From Bacillota bacterium (GTDB taxonomy: Bacteria; Bacillota; Clostridia; Lachnospirales; Lachnospiraceae), in contig JAEZFK010000082.1 of assembly GCA_023437715.1 (NCBI GenBank), positions 18,403 through 82,402 on the forward strand: DNA of 64,000 bases. The letters run 5' to 3'. This document shows positions 37,546-46,719 of this stretch, piece after piece. The notes below the pieces were generated by a model. The model worked only from the letters and a program-made list of their open reading frames with translations, was not told where the DNA came from and searched no databases. A program made the position numbers and the translations under genes. Position 1 is the stretch's first letter. Every line of letters begins with the position of its first letter.

Positions 37546-37635
37546 TGCAGAAATCCAGAACTGTATATGGTGTAAAGCATGTACAGAACAGAGGAAATTA
37601 TGAGGGAAAATTAGAAAGAAAGGCAGGCGGTACAG

Positions 37636-38136
37636 ATGCTTAGACTGGATATGAACCTTGTGTGGAATATCGTGAATTTTATAGTCCTGTATCTTCTGCT
37701 CAGACATTTCCTGATCGGGCCTGTCATGAACATCATGAACAAGCGTCAGGCGATGATTGAACAGAACATTTCAAATGCCAGAGAATCTGAAGGAAAAGCG
37801 GCGGTACTTAAAAAGGAATACGAAGAGAAGATGGCCGCATCTTCAGAAGAGGGATTAAGACTGATTGAAGAAGCGAAAAACCAGGCCAAGGCCCAGTATG
37901 ACCGGATCTTAAAGGATGCGGGAGAAGAAGCTGGACGGGTCATCGAGGAGGCACAGAAAAAGGCGGAGGCTGACCAGGAGCGGGCGCTGCGCGAGGCTAA
38001 GGCACAGATTGCCGGCTTGGTTATTGCGGCGGCAGCAAAGGTAGTCAACCAGGAAGTGAGCGCTAAGGCCAATCAGGCGCTTTACGATTCATTTTTAGCA
38101 GAAGCAGGTGATTCTCATGATGCAGGCAGCAATTAA
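37636..38136 (+). CDS. atpF: F-type ATP synthase subunit b
   Basis: The 166-residue stator subunit has one N-terminal membrane helix (about residues 5-27) and a long charged helix (30-155; EAKNQAKAQYDRILKDAGEE) that forms the peripheral stalk. It overlaps atpH by 20 bases. Confidence 0.93.
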   Translation: MLRLDMNLVWNIVNFIVLYLLLRHFLIGPVMNIMNKRQAMIEQNISNARESEGKAAVLKKEYEEKMAASSEEGLRLIEEAKNQAKAQYDRILKDAGEEAGRVIEEAQKKAEADQERALREAKAQIAGLVIAAAAKVVNQEVSAKANQALYDSFLAEAGDSHDAGSN

Positions 38137-38620
38137 TTATGGGCAGGTGCTGTATGAACTTTCTATTCCTGAGACGGTCATAGAGGAGGCGGCTCTGGCG
38201 CTTAAAACGGTGCCGGAGCTTAAACGCGCTTTAAACAGCCCTGTTGTAGCAAAAAGCAGCAAACACCGGGTCATTGACCGTGTATTTCCGGCGGAGATCA
38301 GAAGCTTCCTTAAGGTTTTGGTGGACCGCCGGGACATAGGACTTGCAGATGAAGTCTTTGAGGCATGGCGTTCCTATGTCTGTAAGCAGAATGGGATACT
38401 TGAGGCTTCAATGTACTATGTGACACAACCGGAAGAGGAACAGCTTCGTGAAATAAAGCAGACGCTGATGAAGAAATACCGGAAGAATGATATAAGGCTC
38501 CGCTTGATAGAAGACCCCGGCTTGATCGGCGGATTCATCATCCGCGTAGGAGATGTGGAGACTGACTGGAGTTTGAAGGGACGTCTTAAACAATTAGAAC
38601 AAAAAATAATGCGGAGGTGA
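38117..38620 (+). CDS. atpH: F-type ATP synthase subunit delta
   Basis: The 167-residue OSCP/delta subunit joins the stator stalk to the head. It has the N-terminal helical domain (INYGQVLYELSI, NSPVVAKSSKHRVIDRVF) and the C-terminal motif DPGLIGGFIIRVGD. I choose the ATG at 38117 (AGGTG six bases upstream) within the 3' end of atpF. Confidence 0.9.
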   Translation: MMQAAINYGQVLYELSIPETVIEEAALALKTVPELKRALNSPVVAKSSKHRVIDRVFPAEIRSFLKVLVDRRDIGLADEVFEAWRSYVCKQNGILEASMYYVTQPEEEQLREIKQTLMKKYRKNDIRLRLIEDPGLIGGFIIRVGDVETDWSLKGRLKQLEQKIMRR

Positions 38621-38625
38621 AAAAC

Positions 38626-40134
38626 GTGGCTTCCATCAATTCAGATGAAATTATTTCTATATTGAGAAGTGAAATTGAAGATTATGACGCTCATTCCCGG
38701 GACCAGGAAGTGGGAACGGTTATCAGCGTCGGTGACGGCATCGCCACAGTTTATGGCATGGATCATGCCATGTACGGCGAAATCGTTATTTTTGAAAACG
38801 GTGTAAAGGGCATGGTGCAGGATATCAGAAGAGAAGATATCGGCTGCATTCTGTTCGGCTCAGACCGGGAGATTAAGGAAGGCTGCAAGGTTACCAGAAC
38901 CAAGAAGCGCGCCGGCATCCCCGTAGGCGAGGCCTTTATCGGAAGAGTTGTAGACGCTCTGGGAGCGCCCATTGACGGAAAGGGCGATATCCAGTCAGAT
39001 GATTACCGTCCCATTGAAAATGAAGCGCCCGGCATCATTGACCGGAAAAGCGTATCCGTTCCAATGGAAACCGGTATTCTTTCCATTGACTCCATGTTCC
39101 CAATCGGACGTGGTCAGCGTGAGCTGATTATCGGCGACCGTCAGACAGGAAAGACTTCCATCGCCATTGACGCTATTTTGAACCAAAAAGGGAAAGACGT
39201 GATCTGTGTTTACGTGGCTATCGGTCAGAAGGCTTCTACTGTAGCCAAGCTGGTGAACACCTTAAGCCATCACGGAGCCCTGGATTATACCATTGTTGTA
39301 GCTGCTTCAGCCAGCGAACCGGCGCCCTTACAGTTTATCGCTCCTTATTCAGGAACGGCTCTTGCCGAGTATTTCATGTATAAGGGAAGAGATGTGCTGA
39401 TCGTTTATGATGATTTATCAAAGCATGCGGTGGCTTACCGTTCCCTGTCCCTGCTTTTGGAGCGTTCTCCGGGACGTGAGGCTTACCCGGGCGACGTTTT
39501 CTATCTTCACTCCAGACTGCTTGAGCGTTCCAGCCGTCTGAAAGAAGAGCTGGGCGGCGGTTCCATTACGGCTCTGCCAATCATTGAGACCCAGGCAGGA
39601 GACGTATCAGCCTATATTCCTACCAATGTTATTTCCATTACAGACGGACAGATATTCCTGGAGAGCGACTTATTCTTCGCGGGTATGAGACCGGCCGTAA
39701 ACGTAGGTCTTTCCGTATCCCGTGTAGGCGGTGCGGCTCAGACAAAGGCCATGAAAAAGGCAGCGGGCAGTATCCGTATTGATCTGGCCCAGTGCCGTGA
39801 AATGGAAGTATTTACCCAGTTCAGCTCTGACCTTGATGCTGCCACCAAGGAGCAGATCCAGTACGGAAGAGGACTGACCGAGCTGTTAAAGCAGCCTCTC
39901 TGCAATCCTTTGAGCCTTCACGCTCAGGTTATCAGCCTTCTTGTGGCCAATAACCGTCTGCTTCTGGATGTAGAAGTTTCCAAGGTAAAGGCGTTCCAGA
40001 GAGAGCTGATCGAATACATTGAGACAACCTATCCGGATATCTGTAAGGAAATCGAGGAAACCAGGGTGCTGTCTGACGAGGGAAAGAAAAAGATCCTTGA
40101 TGCAACGGCTGAATTTAAACAGAAACGGGTGTAA
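38626..40134 (+). CDS. atpA: F-type ATP synthase subunit alpha
   Basis: The 502-residue non-catalytic subunit has the P-loop GDRQTGKTSIAIDAI and the family signature PAVNVGLSVSRVGGAAQ. The start is the GTG at 38626, eight bases after GGAGG; the GTG at 38617 overlaps that site and the atpH stop. The length fits the family. Confidence 0.95.
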   Translation: MASINSDEIISILRSEIEDYDAHSRDQEVGTVISVGDGIATVYGMDHAMYGEIVIFENGVKGMVQDIRREDIGCILFGSDREIKEGCKVTRTKKRAGIPVGEAFIGRVVDALGAPIDGKGDIQSDDYRPIENEAPGIIDRKSVSVPMETGILSIDSMFPIGRGQRELIIGDRQTGKTSIAIDAILNQKGKDVICVYVAIGQKASTVAKLVNTLSHHGALDYTIVVAASASEPAPLQFIAPYSGTALAEYFMYKGRDVLIVYDDLSKHAVAYRSLSLLLERSPGREAYPGDVFYLHSRLLERSSRLKEELGGGSITALPIIETQAGDVSAYIPTNVISITDGQIFLESDLFFAGMRPAVNVGLSVSRVGGAAQTKAMKKAAGSIRIDLAQCREMEVFTQFSSDLDAATKEQIQYGRGLTELLKQPLCNPLSLHAQVISLLVANNRLLLDVEVSKVKAFQRELIEYIETTYPDICKEIEETRVLSDEGKKKILDATAEFKQKRV

Positions 40135-40137
40135 GAT

Positions 40138-41034
40138 ATGGCAAATGCGAGAGAGATACAAAGCAGGATAAACAGCATTAAAAGTACCGTGAAAATAACC
40201 AATGCGATGTATACCATTTCCTCGTCAAAGCTTAAAAGAGCAAGGAAAGCCCTTACGGATACGGAGCCTTATTTCTATGGGCTGCAAAGGACCATTTCCA
40301 GAATCATAAGGCATATCCCGGATATTGAGGACCCATTTCTGGACGCACGTCCTGATATTAAGAAAGAGGACCGCAGGATCGGATATATCGTAGTGACGGC
40401 GGATAAAGGCCTTGCAGGCGCTTATAACCATAATATTTTCCGTCTGGCCCAGGAACAGATCGACAAGGGCGGAAATCCTATGCTGTTTGTAGTAGGGGAG
40501 CTGGGACAACATTATTTTACGAAAAAAGGAATACCTGTGGAGGAAGACTTCCGGTATACCGTTCAGCAGCCCAATATGAGCAGAGCCAGAATCATTGAAG
40601 AAAAGATTGTGGATTATTTCCTGTCAGGGAAGCTTGACGAGGTGTATATGATCTACACCAGAATGGTCAATGCCATGAAGATGGAGCCGGAGATCCAGCA
40701 GCTTCTTCCGCTCCCCAGAGCAGAGTTCACCGCCAGCGTTCCCATTGATGTCCATCTGGAGGAGTTTACCATGGAACCATCGCCTCAGGCGGTAATTGAT
40801 GCCATTGTGCCCAATTACATCGCCGGATTTATTTACGGCGGTCTGGTGGAGTCCTATTCCAGTGAACAGAATTCCAGAATGATGGCGATGCAGGCGGCAA
40901 CAAACAGTGCTCAGGAAATGCTTGACGAGCTGTCGATCACCTATAACCGGGTCCGGCAGGCTGCCATTACCCAGGAAATCACCGAGGTAATCAGCGGGGC
41001 GAAAGCTCAAAAGAATAAAAGGAAGAAAGCTTAA
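40138..41034 (+). CDS. atpG: F-type ATP synthase subunit gamma
   Basis: The 298-residue rotor shaft has the N-terminal helix REIQSRINSIKSTVKITNAM and the C-terminal helix AQEMLDELSITYNRVRQAAITQEITEVISGA, both conserved; they form the coiled coil inside the head. It lies three bases after atpA. Confidence 0.95.
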   Translation: MANAREIQSRINSIKSTVKITNAMYTISSSKLKRARKALTDTEPYFYGLQRTISRIIRHIPDIEDPFLDARPDIKKEDRRIGYIVVTADKGLAGAYNHNIFRLAQEQIDKGGNPMLFVVGELGQHYFTKKGIPVEEDFRYTVQQPNMSRARIIEEKIVDYFLSGKLDEVYMIYTRMVNAMKMEPEIQQLLPLPRAEFTASVPIDVHLEEFTMEPSPQAVIDAIVPNYIAGFIYGGLVESYSSEQNSRMMAMQAATNSAQEMLDELSITYNRVRQAAITQEITEVISGAKAQKNKRKKA

Positions 41035-41096
41035 TTTGACCGGATTTCTCGGTTAATTCAGAGAGGAGGAGTCCTCACAACTGTGAGTAACAGATT

Positions 41097-42491
41097 ATGA
41101 ATAAAGGAAAGATCGTTCAGGTCCTTGGACCTGTAGTAGATGTTGAGTTTGCAGAGGGCAGCGACCTTCCCCGCATCAAGGATGCCCTTGAGGTAATCAA
41201 CGAGGGGAAACGCTGCGTAATGGAGGTTGCCCAGCATATGGGCAACAGCACGGTCCGTTGTATTATGCTGGCCTCCAGCGAAGGATTGTGCAAGGATATG
41301 GAAGTAACCGCTACCGGAGAAGGAATCAAGGTTCCGGTAGGAACTCAGACCCTGGGACGCCTTTTTAACGTTCTGGGAGAAACCATTGACGACGGCAAAG
41401 CCATAGAGGATGGGCCTAAATGGGTTATTCACAGAGATCCGCCTGCCTTTGACGAGCAGAGCCCGGTTGCGGAAATTCTGGAAACAGGAATCAAGGTTAT
41501 CGACCTTCTGGCTCCTTATGCTAAGGGCGGAAAGGTTGGCTTATTCGGCGGCGCCGGTGTTGGAAAGACAGTTCTGATCCAGGAGCTGATTCACAATATC
41601 GCCACAGAGCACGGCGGATATTCTATTTTTACCGGTGTTGGAGAGCGTTCCCGTGAAGGAAATGACCTTTGGACGGAGATGGGCGAGTCCGGCGTTATTG
41701 AAAAGACTGCCCTGGTGTTCGGTCAGATGAACGAGCCGCCGGGCGCACGTATGCGTGTGGCCGAAACAGGCCTTACCATGGCGGAGTATTTCCGTGATGA
41801 AGAGCATAAGAACGTGCTTTTATTTATCGATAATATTTTCCGTTTCACCCAGGCGGGTTCCGAGGTTTCCGCACTTCTCGGACGTATGCCTTCCGCGGTT
41901 GGTTACCAGCCGACCCTGGCTACGGAAATGGGCGAGCTGCAGGAGAGAATCACTTCCACGAAGAATGGTTCCGTTACCTCGGTTCAGGCGGTTTACGTTC
42001 CGGCCGATGACTTTACAGACCCGGCTCCGGCAACCACCTTTGCCCATCTGGATGCGACCACGGTTTTATCCAGAAAGATTGTAGAACAGGGTATTTACCC
42101 GGCGGTTGATCCGCTGGAATCCAATTCCCGTATCCTTGAACCGGATGTTGTGGGAGAGGAGCACTATACGGTAGCCCGTAAGGTTCAGGAGCTGCTTCAG
42201 AAATATAAGGAGCTTCAGGACATCATCGCCATCCTTGGTATGGAAGAGCTTGGAGATGATGATAAGACCACCGTTTACAGAGCCAGAAAGATTCAGAAGT
42301 TCTTATCCCAGCCTTTCTCCGTAGCGGAGAACTTTACCGGAACTCCGGGAAAATACGTTCCTCTTAAGGAAACGGTCCGCGGCTTCAAGGCAATCGTAAA
42401 CGGAGAGATGGATAAGTATCCGGAGGCTGCGTTCTTTAACGTGGGAACCATTGACGAAGTGATTGAAAAGGCCAAATCATTAGAGGCTTAA
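41097..42491 (+). CDS. atpD: F-type ATP synthase subunit beta (catalytic)
   Basis: The 464-residue subunit has the P-loop GGAGVGKTVLIQELIHN, the catalytic Glu and Arg in GVGERSREGNDLW and the DELSEED-equivalent region IAILGMEELGDDDK. It hydrolyses or makes ATP at the alpha-beta interface. GGAGGAG lies about 28 bases upstream of the ATG, somewhat far; no better start is visible. Confidence 0.96.
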   Translation: MNKGKIVQVLGPVVDVEFAEGSDLPRIKDALEVINEGKRCVMEVAQHMGNSTVRCIMLASSEGLCKDMEVTATGEGIKVPVGTQTLGRLFNVLGETIDDGKAIEDGPKWVIHRDPPAFDEQSPVAEILETGIKVIDLLAPYAKGGKVGLFGGAGVGKTVLIQELIHNIATEHGGYSIFTGVGERSREGNDLWTEMGESGVIEKTALVFGQMNEPPGARMRVAETGLTMAEYFRDEEHKNVLLFIDNIFRFTQAGSEVSALLGRMPSAVGYQPTLATEMGELQERITSTKNGSVTSVQAVYVPADDFTDPAPATTFAHLDATTVLSRKIVEQGIYPAVDPLESNSRILEPDVVGEEHYTVARKVQELLQKYKELQDIIAILGMEELGDDDKTTVYRARKIQKFLSQPFSVAENFTGTPGKYVPLKETVRGFKAIVNGEMDKYPEAAFFNVGTIDEVIEKAKSLEA

Positions 42492-42506
42492 CTTGGAGGT
42501 GCTGCC

Positions 42507-42923
42507 GTGAGTACGAAAACATTTTTCCTTCAGGTTCTTGCCAGCGATAAGGTGTTTTTCAGCGGCCGGTGCCAGGAGCTTGTGCTTCCCCTTGCCGACG
42601 GTGAAAAGGCAATTCTCCCTTACCATGAAAACATGGTAATTGCGGTTTCTATAGGAGAGATGCGCATTTTAAACGCCAATGATGAGTGGATTTACGCCCT
42701 GGTTGGAAATGGCTTTGCCCAGATTGTCAACAACCGTGTCACGCTTTTAGTCGATACCGCGGAGCGTCCGGAGGAAATCGACGAACGCCGGGCAGAGGAA
42801 GCCAGGGAAAGAGCGGCCGAGCAGTTGAGACAGGGTAAGAGCCTTCAGGAGCATTCGCATTTTGAAGCTTCTTTGGCCAGGTCATTGGCAAGGCTTCGTG
42901 AGAAGAACAAGTTTAAAGTTTGA
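42507..42923 (+). CDS. atpC: F-type ATP synthase subunit epsilon
   Basis: The 138-residue subunit has the beta-sandwich N-terminal domain (LPLADGEKAILPYHENMVIAV) and a C-terminal helical hairpin (about 90-135). The start is GTG, with GGAGG upstream. It completes the operon and inhibits ATP hydrolysis in related enzymes. Confidence 0.92.
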   Translation: MSTKTFFLQVLASDKVFFSGRCQELVLPLADGEKAILPYHENMVIAVSIGEMRILNANDEWIYALVGNGFAQIVNNRVTLLVDTAERPEEIDERRAEEARERAAEQLRQGKSLQEHSHFEASLARSLARLREKNKFKV

Positions 42924-42975
42924 CGTTGCAGTTTGGTTATGAATGCATGGCTGAAAGGTAACGGCTTGACAGGAA

Positions 42976-43027
42976 ATAAAAAAAGATATCCCAAGGGCAG
43001 GAAATGCCGGTGGGGTATCTTTTTTAT
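42976..43027 (+). terminator. Terminator of the F-ATPase operon
   Basis: AAAAAAGATATCCC and GGGGTATCTTTTTT form the stem with an inner GGCA/TGCC helix. The A and T runs on both sides suggest it also ends the convergent GNAT gene. Confidence 0.85.
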
Positions 43028-43077
43028 GTGGATGATGGGCCCGGGGAATGTGCCTGCGTTCATTGGGCGGCTCGACA

Positions 43078-43122
43078 GGGCTTCAGCTTCCAAGGCTTCG
43101 GCTTCCCAGGCTTCAGTTTCCT
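43078..43122. repeat. Three 15-base tandem repeats across the GNAT stop codon
   Basis: Units at 43078, 43093 and 43108 follow the pattern RGGCTTCRGYTTCCN. The third unit contains the stop codon of the minus-strand GNAT gene. Confidence 0.6.
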
Positions 43123-43922
43123 GAGTCCACGCTTCGGACCATGGCATACTGTCCGATTTCAGTAAATCCCAGTTTACGGTAAATGTGACCGGCTTCCGGG
43201 TTGTCGTAAAACAGGCAGAGGAATTTCATGCCCTCTTTCAGGCAGTCCTGGCAGAGACGGGCCACCAGTGCAGAAGCGTATCCCATTTTCCGGTAATCCG
43301 GCAGGGTTGCGACGCTGACCACCATGGCGGACATGGAATTTTCTGCAGTAGTACCGGCAACGGATACCAGGGTGTGATCCTTAAAGATGCCGTACATCCG
43401 TCCTCCGCGGGTTATGGAGGCGCGGATGTCTTCACGGTTTTCCTCAGGAGTCTTCTGCCTCATGGTATAAAATTCTTCAACCTGGCATAGAAGCTCACAG
43501 ATGGCGGGGACATCCTCCTCCTTAAGCCTTCTGGCTTCGGAAGACGGCTTAAGAGGGCCGGAAAGGGCGTTAAGCCTTGCCATGTAGGTGGGAACGATCT
43601 CCAGGCCCTTTAAATAGGGCAGAAGCCGCTCAATCTGGTCTTTCCTGCCGCTTAAATTCTTCATGGGCTGGGCAGATAAGAATTCCGCCGCTTCCCTGGC
43701 GGGGAAATTCTCCTGATGGCTGTAAAATACATAGCTTTTCCGGTAATCCAGCAGGAAATAAGGAAAAGTCCCCCCATCCCAGGAATCGGAGGTATAAGCC
43801 GACACATCCGGGTCATCCAGACCATAGACTTCTAAATCCCCGATAATAAAGAGATTGAATTCCGGTTCTTTTAAAATATAATCCATGGCTTTCCGGTAGT
43901 CCCGGCCGGTCAGTTTTTTCAT
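43113..43922 (-). CDS. GNAT-family N-acetyltransferase
   Basis: The 269-residue protein has a poorly conserved N-terminal half and a C-terminal GNAT domain (about 135-265) with the acetyl-CoA-binding motif VVSVATLPDYRKMGYASALV and the AGHIYRKLGFTEIG beta-bulge region. N-terminal extensions of this type occur in two-domain GNAT proteins. The substrate is not known. It ends convergently with the F-ATPase operon and lies 19 bases downstream of the ZIP gene. Confidence 0.85.
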   Translation of the reverse strand: MKKLTGRDYRKAMDYILKEPEFNLFIIGDLEVYGLDDPDVSAYTSDSWDGGTFPYFLLDYRKSYVFYSHQENFPAREAAEFLSAQPMKNLSGRKDQIERLLPYLKGLEIVPTYMARLNALSGPLKPSSEARRLKEEDVPAICELLCQVEEFYTMRQKTPEENREDIRASITRGGRMYGIFKDHTLVSVAGTTAENSMSAMVVSVATLPDYRKMGYASALVARLCQDCLKEGMKFLCLFYDNPEAGHIYRKLGFTEIGQYAMVRSVDSGN

Positions 43923-43941
43923 TGCTTTTTACCTCGCTTTC

Positions 43942-44748
43942 TTACCCCAGCGCCACATCTAAGATCATCATAATTAAGAATCCCGACATGACGCCCAGGG
44001 TTCCCACATTTGAGTGTTCCCCTAAATGGGCCTCAGGAATCAGTTCTTCCACCACTACATACATCATGGCTCCGGCTGCAAAGGACAGAAGCCAGGGCAT
44101 AAGTGGCGCGATTCCTCCGGCAATAATCACTGTGAGAATGCCGAATATGGGCTCCACAATGCCCGACATGCTGCCTCCTAAAAATGCTTTTCCCGCGGAC
44201 AAGCCTTCCTGCTTAAGGGGCAGGGAAATGGCGGCTCCCTCCGGGAAATTCTGAATGCCGATTCCGATGGCTAAGGCCATGGCGGCCGTGTAAAGGGTGG
44301 GATCGCCTCCGTGCTGGGCAGCCAGGGCAAAAGCCAGGCCAACGGCCATTCCTTCCGGAATGTTGTGAAGGGTGACGGCCATAACCAGCAGGGTGGTGCG
44401 CTTCCAGGAGGAGGAAATTCCTTCGGCTTCGTTGGTCCCGTGACCGCTCATATCAGGATGGAGATGGGGCAGGAGAGTGTCCAGAAGAATCAAAAAGAGA
44501 ATACCCAGGACAAAACCTCCGGCAGCAGGGATCCAGCCGATGTTTCCCCTTGATTCGGCCTCTTCAATGGCCGGAATGAGAAGAGACCAGACCGAGGCGG
44601 CGATCATCACGCCCGCGGCAAAGCCGAGAAAGATTCTCTGGAGAGATTCGTTGACCTCCTTGCGGAAAAAGAACACCACCGATGCCCCAAGAGTGGTCAT
44701 GAGAAACGTAAAGCCGGTGCCTCCGGCAGCCCATAAAATTGGTGTCAT
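43942..44748 (-). CDS. ZIP-family metal transporter (ZupT-like)
   Basis: The 268-residue transporter has eight membrane helices. The metal-site helices are visible as TLHNIPEGMAVGLAFA and GIQNFPEGAAISLPL, the ZIP/GufA-like signature with His, Asn, Pro and Glu ligands; a His-rich loop (LLPHLHPDMSGHG) lies before them. It imports zinc or other divalent metals. GGAGG precedes the ATG. Confidence 0.92.
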   Translation of the reverse strand: MTPILWAAGGTGFTFLMTTLGASVVFFFRKEVNESLQRIFLGFAAGVMIAASVWSLLIPAIEEAESRGNIGWIPAAGGFVLGILFLILLDTLLPHLHPDMSGHGTNEAEGISSSWKRTTLLVMAVTLHNIPEGMAVGLAFALAAQHGGDPTLYTAAMALAIGIGIQNFPEGAAISLPLKQEGLSAGKAFLGGSMSGIVEPIFGILTVIIAGGIAPLMPWLLSFAAGAMMYVVVEELIPEAHLGEHSNVGTLGVMSGFLIMMILDVALG

Positions 44749-44790
44749 AAAAAACCTCCTTTTGTCAAGTATGTTAAAAATACATCAAGA

Positions 44791-44960
44791 ATATGTAGCT
44801 ATTCAGCCGCGCAGAAATATTTGCAGGGTCTGAGTCCGGTGAGCTTGCTCACCAAGCTCAGACTCCACAAATATTTCTATAGGGCGGGATTCCCGCCATT
44901 CATAATCTGGCGGATAAAGCTCCGCCAGATTATGAATGGCATGGCTGAATAGCCACGTAT
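44791..44960. repeat. 170-bp cloverleaf-shaped inverted-repeat element
   Basis: An outer 18-pair stem (44791-44808 with 44943-44960, core GCTATTCAGCC/GGCTGAATAGC, one mismatch and one wobble) encloses three hairpins: A at 44813-44878 (AGAAATATTTG ... CAAATATTTCT with inner GTCTGAG/CTCAGAC and GGTGAGC-TT-GCTCACC), B at 44883-44897 (GGCGGG-ATT-CCCGCC), and C at 44895-44940 with a perfect 20-pair stem and the loop TAAAGC. It lies between divergent genes and encodes nothing credible. It may be a non-autonomous mobile repeat or a structured RNA. Confidence 0.75.
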
Positions 44961-45101
44961 ATACCGGCAGATGAAAGCGGGTTTTTCTATCTTTAACTAT
45001 ACCATATCCCCTGTTTGGGTGCAATGAGAGAAATTCCCTTTCCCTTTCCGACAAATTTATGTTAAAATAGACCTGATTTTACATAGAAAGGAATTCGATT
45101 G

Positions 45102-46634
45102 ATGAACATAGACTTGATATGGAAACGGCGGTCCTCCTATATTGTCTTTGCAGCCGCAGCGGCCGTTCTTTTGGCCGGATGCGGAAAAAAGGAGGAGGTT
45201 ACGGCTCAGGGGGGAACCGGAACCCCGTCCATTGCCATTGTTACAGAGGAACAGAATAAATCCCAGCCCATTGATTTTCTCACGCCCGGCGGTGATTTAA
45301 TGCCAAGGCTTTCCGATGTTCCGGAGTTAAAGGAGAATCCCATTCCTGAATATCTGCGAAACGGTGTGGAGCATCCGGTGGTGGCAAGCCTTCAGGCCAG
45401 ACTCATGGCTCTGGGCTTTATGGATAATGACGAGCCCACCCAGTACTTTGGAAATGTGACGGAAGCGGCGGTAAAGACTTTTCAGCGCCAGAACACCCTG
45501 ACCCAGGACGGAATCGTGGGTCCCGAGACCTTAGAAGCGATCATGTCCCCCTACGCCAAATATTATGCGGTATCCAAGGGAGTGGCAGGCGACGACATTT
45601 TAAGGATACAGAGCCGTCTTTATGAATTGGGGTATCTGGCAAACGCGAATCAGGTATCGGGAAGCTTTGGAGATGAGACAGAAGCGGCTGTCATGAAGCT
45701 TCAGGAGGTCAATGGCCTGAATGTGGATGGCAAGGTGGGGCGGCAGACCATAAATCTGCTCTACAGCGATGAAATCAAGCCAAATTACCTGGCATACGGA
45801 GAAAAGAGCGATGTGGTCTTATCCAGCCAGCAGCGGCTTAAGGAGCTGGGGTATCTGATAACCACTCCTGACGGCGCATACGGCGACGATACGGTGGCTG
45901 CCGTAAAACAGTTCCAGTCCCGCAATGACCTGGTGGTAGACGGCTATCTGGGGCCATCCACCCGCATTGCATTAAACAGCCCGGAGGCACAGCCAAACGG
46001 TTTCATGCTGGGAGAACAGGGAGATTCCGTCACCAGAATCCAGCAGCTGTTAAATAAGTACGGATATCTGGCCTCCGCCAATGTTACCGGCTATTACGGA
46101 GAGGTGACGGAGCAGGCAGTAAAGAATTTCCAGAGCAACAACGGCCTGAAAGCTGACGGCTCTGTGGGACAGCAGACCATGAGCAAGCTTACGGGAAGCG
46201 GAGTTAAATCGGCAGGTTCCAAGGGCTCTTCCGGCAGCGGCGGCTCCAAGGGTGGAACTGTAAAGGGAGGTTCCGGGGTCAGCGGCCTGCTTTCCATCGC
46301 CAGATCCAAGCTGGGAAGCCCCTATGTATGGGGCTCCAAGGGCCCCGGTTCCTTTGACTGCTCCGGCTTCGTGTATTGGTCCTTAAATCAGGCAGGCGTC
46401 AGACAAAGCTATATCACCTCCTCAGGTTGGAGAAACGTAGGCAAATACACCAAGATTTCCAGTTTCGGAAGCCTGCAGGCCGGGGACATCATCGTAGTCA
46501 GCGGCCATGTGGGAATCGTGGCAGGAGGCGGAAGCGTAATTGACGCTTCTTCCAGTAACGGACGCGTGGTGGAACGGTCCTTGAGCTCCTGGTGGAAAAG
46601 CAATTTTATCTGCGGATGGAGAATCTTTGGATAG
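45102..46634 (+). CDS. Secreted NlpC/P60 peptidoglycan hydrolase with four PG-binding repeats
   Basis: The 510-residue lipoprotein has a signal ending in VLLAGC (lipid-attachment Cys about residue 27), four peptidoglycan-binding type-1 repeats (about 85-370; AAVKTFQRQNTLTQDGIVGP, AAVKQFQSRNDLVVDGYLGP, AVKNFQSNNGLKADGSVGQ), a Gly/Ser/Lys-rich linker, and a C-terminal NlpC/P60 domain with catalytic Cys in GPGSFDCSGFVYWSL and His in SGHVGIVAGG. It cleaves peptide stems in cell-wall peptidoglycan. The start is the ATG at 45102 after AGAAAGGA. Confidence 0.93.
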   Translation: MNIDLIWKRRSSYIVFAAAAAVLLAGCGKKEEVTAQGGTGTPSIAIVTEEQNKSQPIDFLTPGGDLMPRLSDVPELKENPIPEYLRNGVEHPVVASLQARLMALGFMDNDEPTQYFGNVTEAAVKTFQRQNTLTQDGIVGPETLEAIMSPYAKYYAVSKGVAGDDILRIQSRLYELGYLANANQVSGSFGDETEAAVMKLQEVNGLNVDGKVGRQTINLLYSDEIKPNYLAYGEKSDVVLSSQQRLKELGYLITTPDGAYGDDTVAAVKQFQSRNDLVVDGYLGPSTRIALNSPEAQPNGFMLGEQGDSVTRIQQLLNKYGYLASANVTGYYGEVTEQAVKNFQSNNGLKADGSVGQQTMSKLTGSGVKSAGSKGSSGSGGSKGGTVKGGSGVSGLLSIARSKLGSPYVWGSKGPGSFDCSGFVYWSLNQAGVRQSYITSSGWRNVGKYTKISSFGSLQAGDIIVVSGHVGIVAGGGSVIDASSSNGRVVERSLSSWWKSNFICGWRIFG

Positions 46635-46719
46635 GATCGGTATGATGAGAGCGGGTCAGTAGAGAATGGATGGAGAAAAGTAGAGGTTAAAAAATAAAGG
46701 TAAAAAATAAAAGTAAAAA

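Noticed and set aside
44803..45054. An 83-residue gene on the minus strand through the cloverleaf region
   Set aside because: The frame is formed by the inverted repeats themselves, has no plausible ribosome binding site and shows no protein family pattern.
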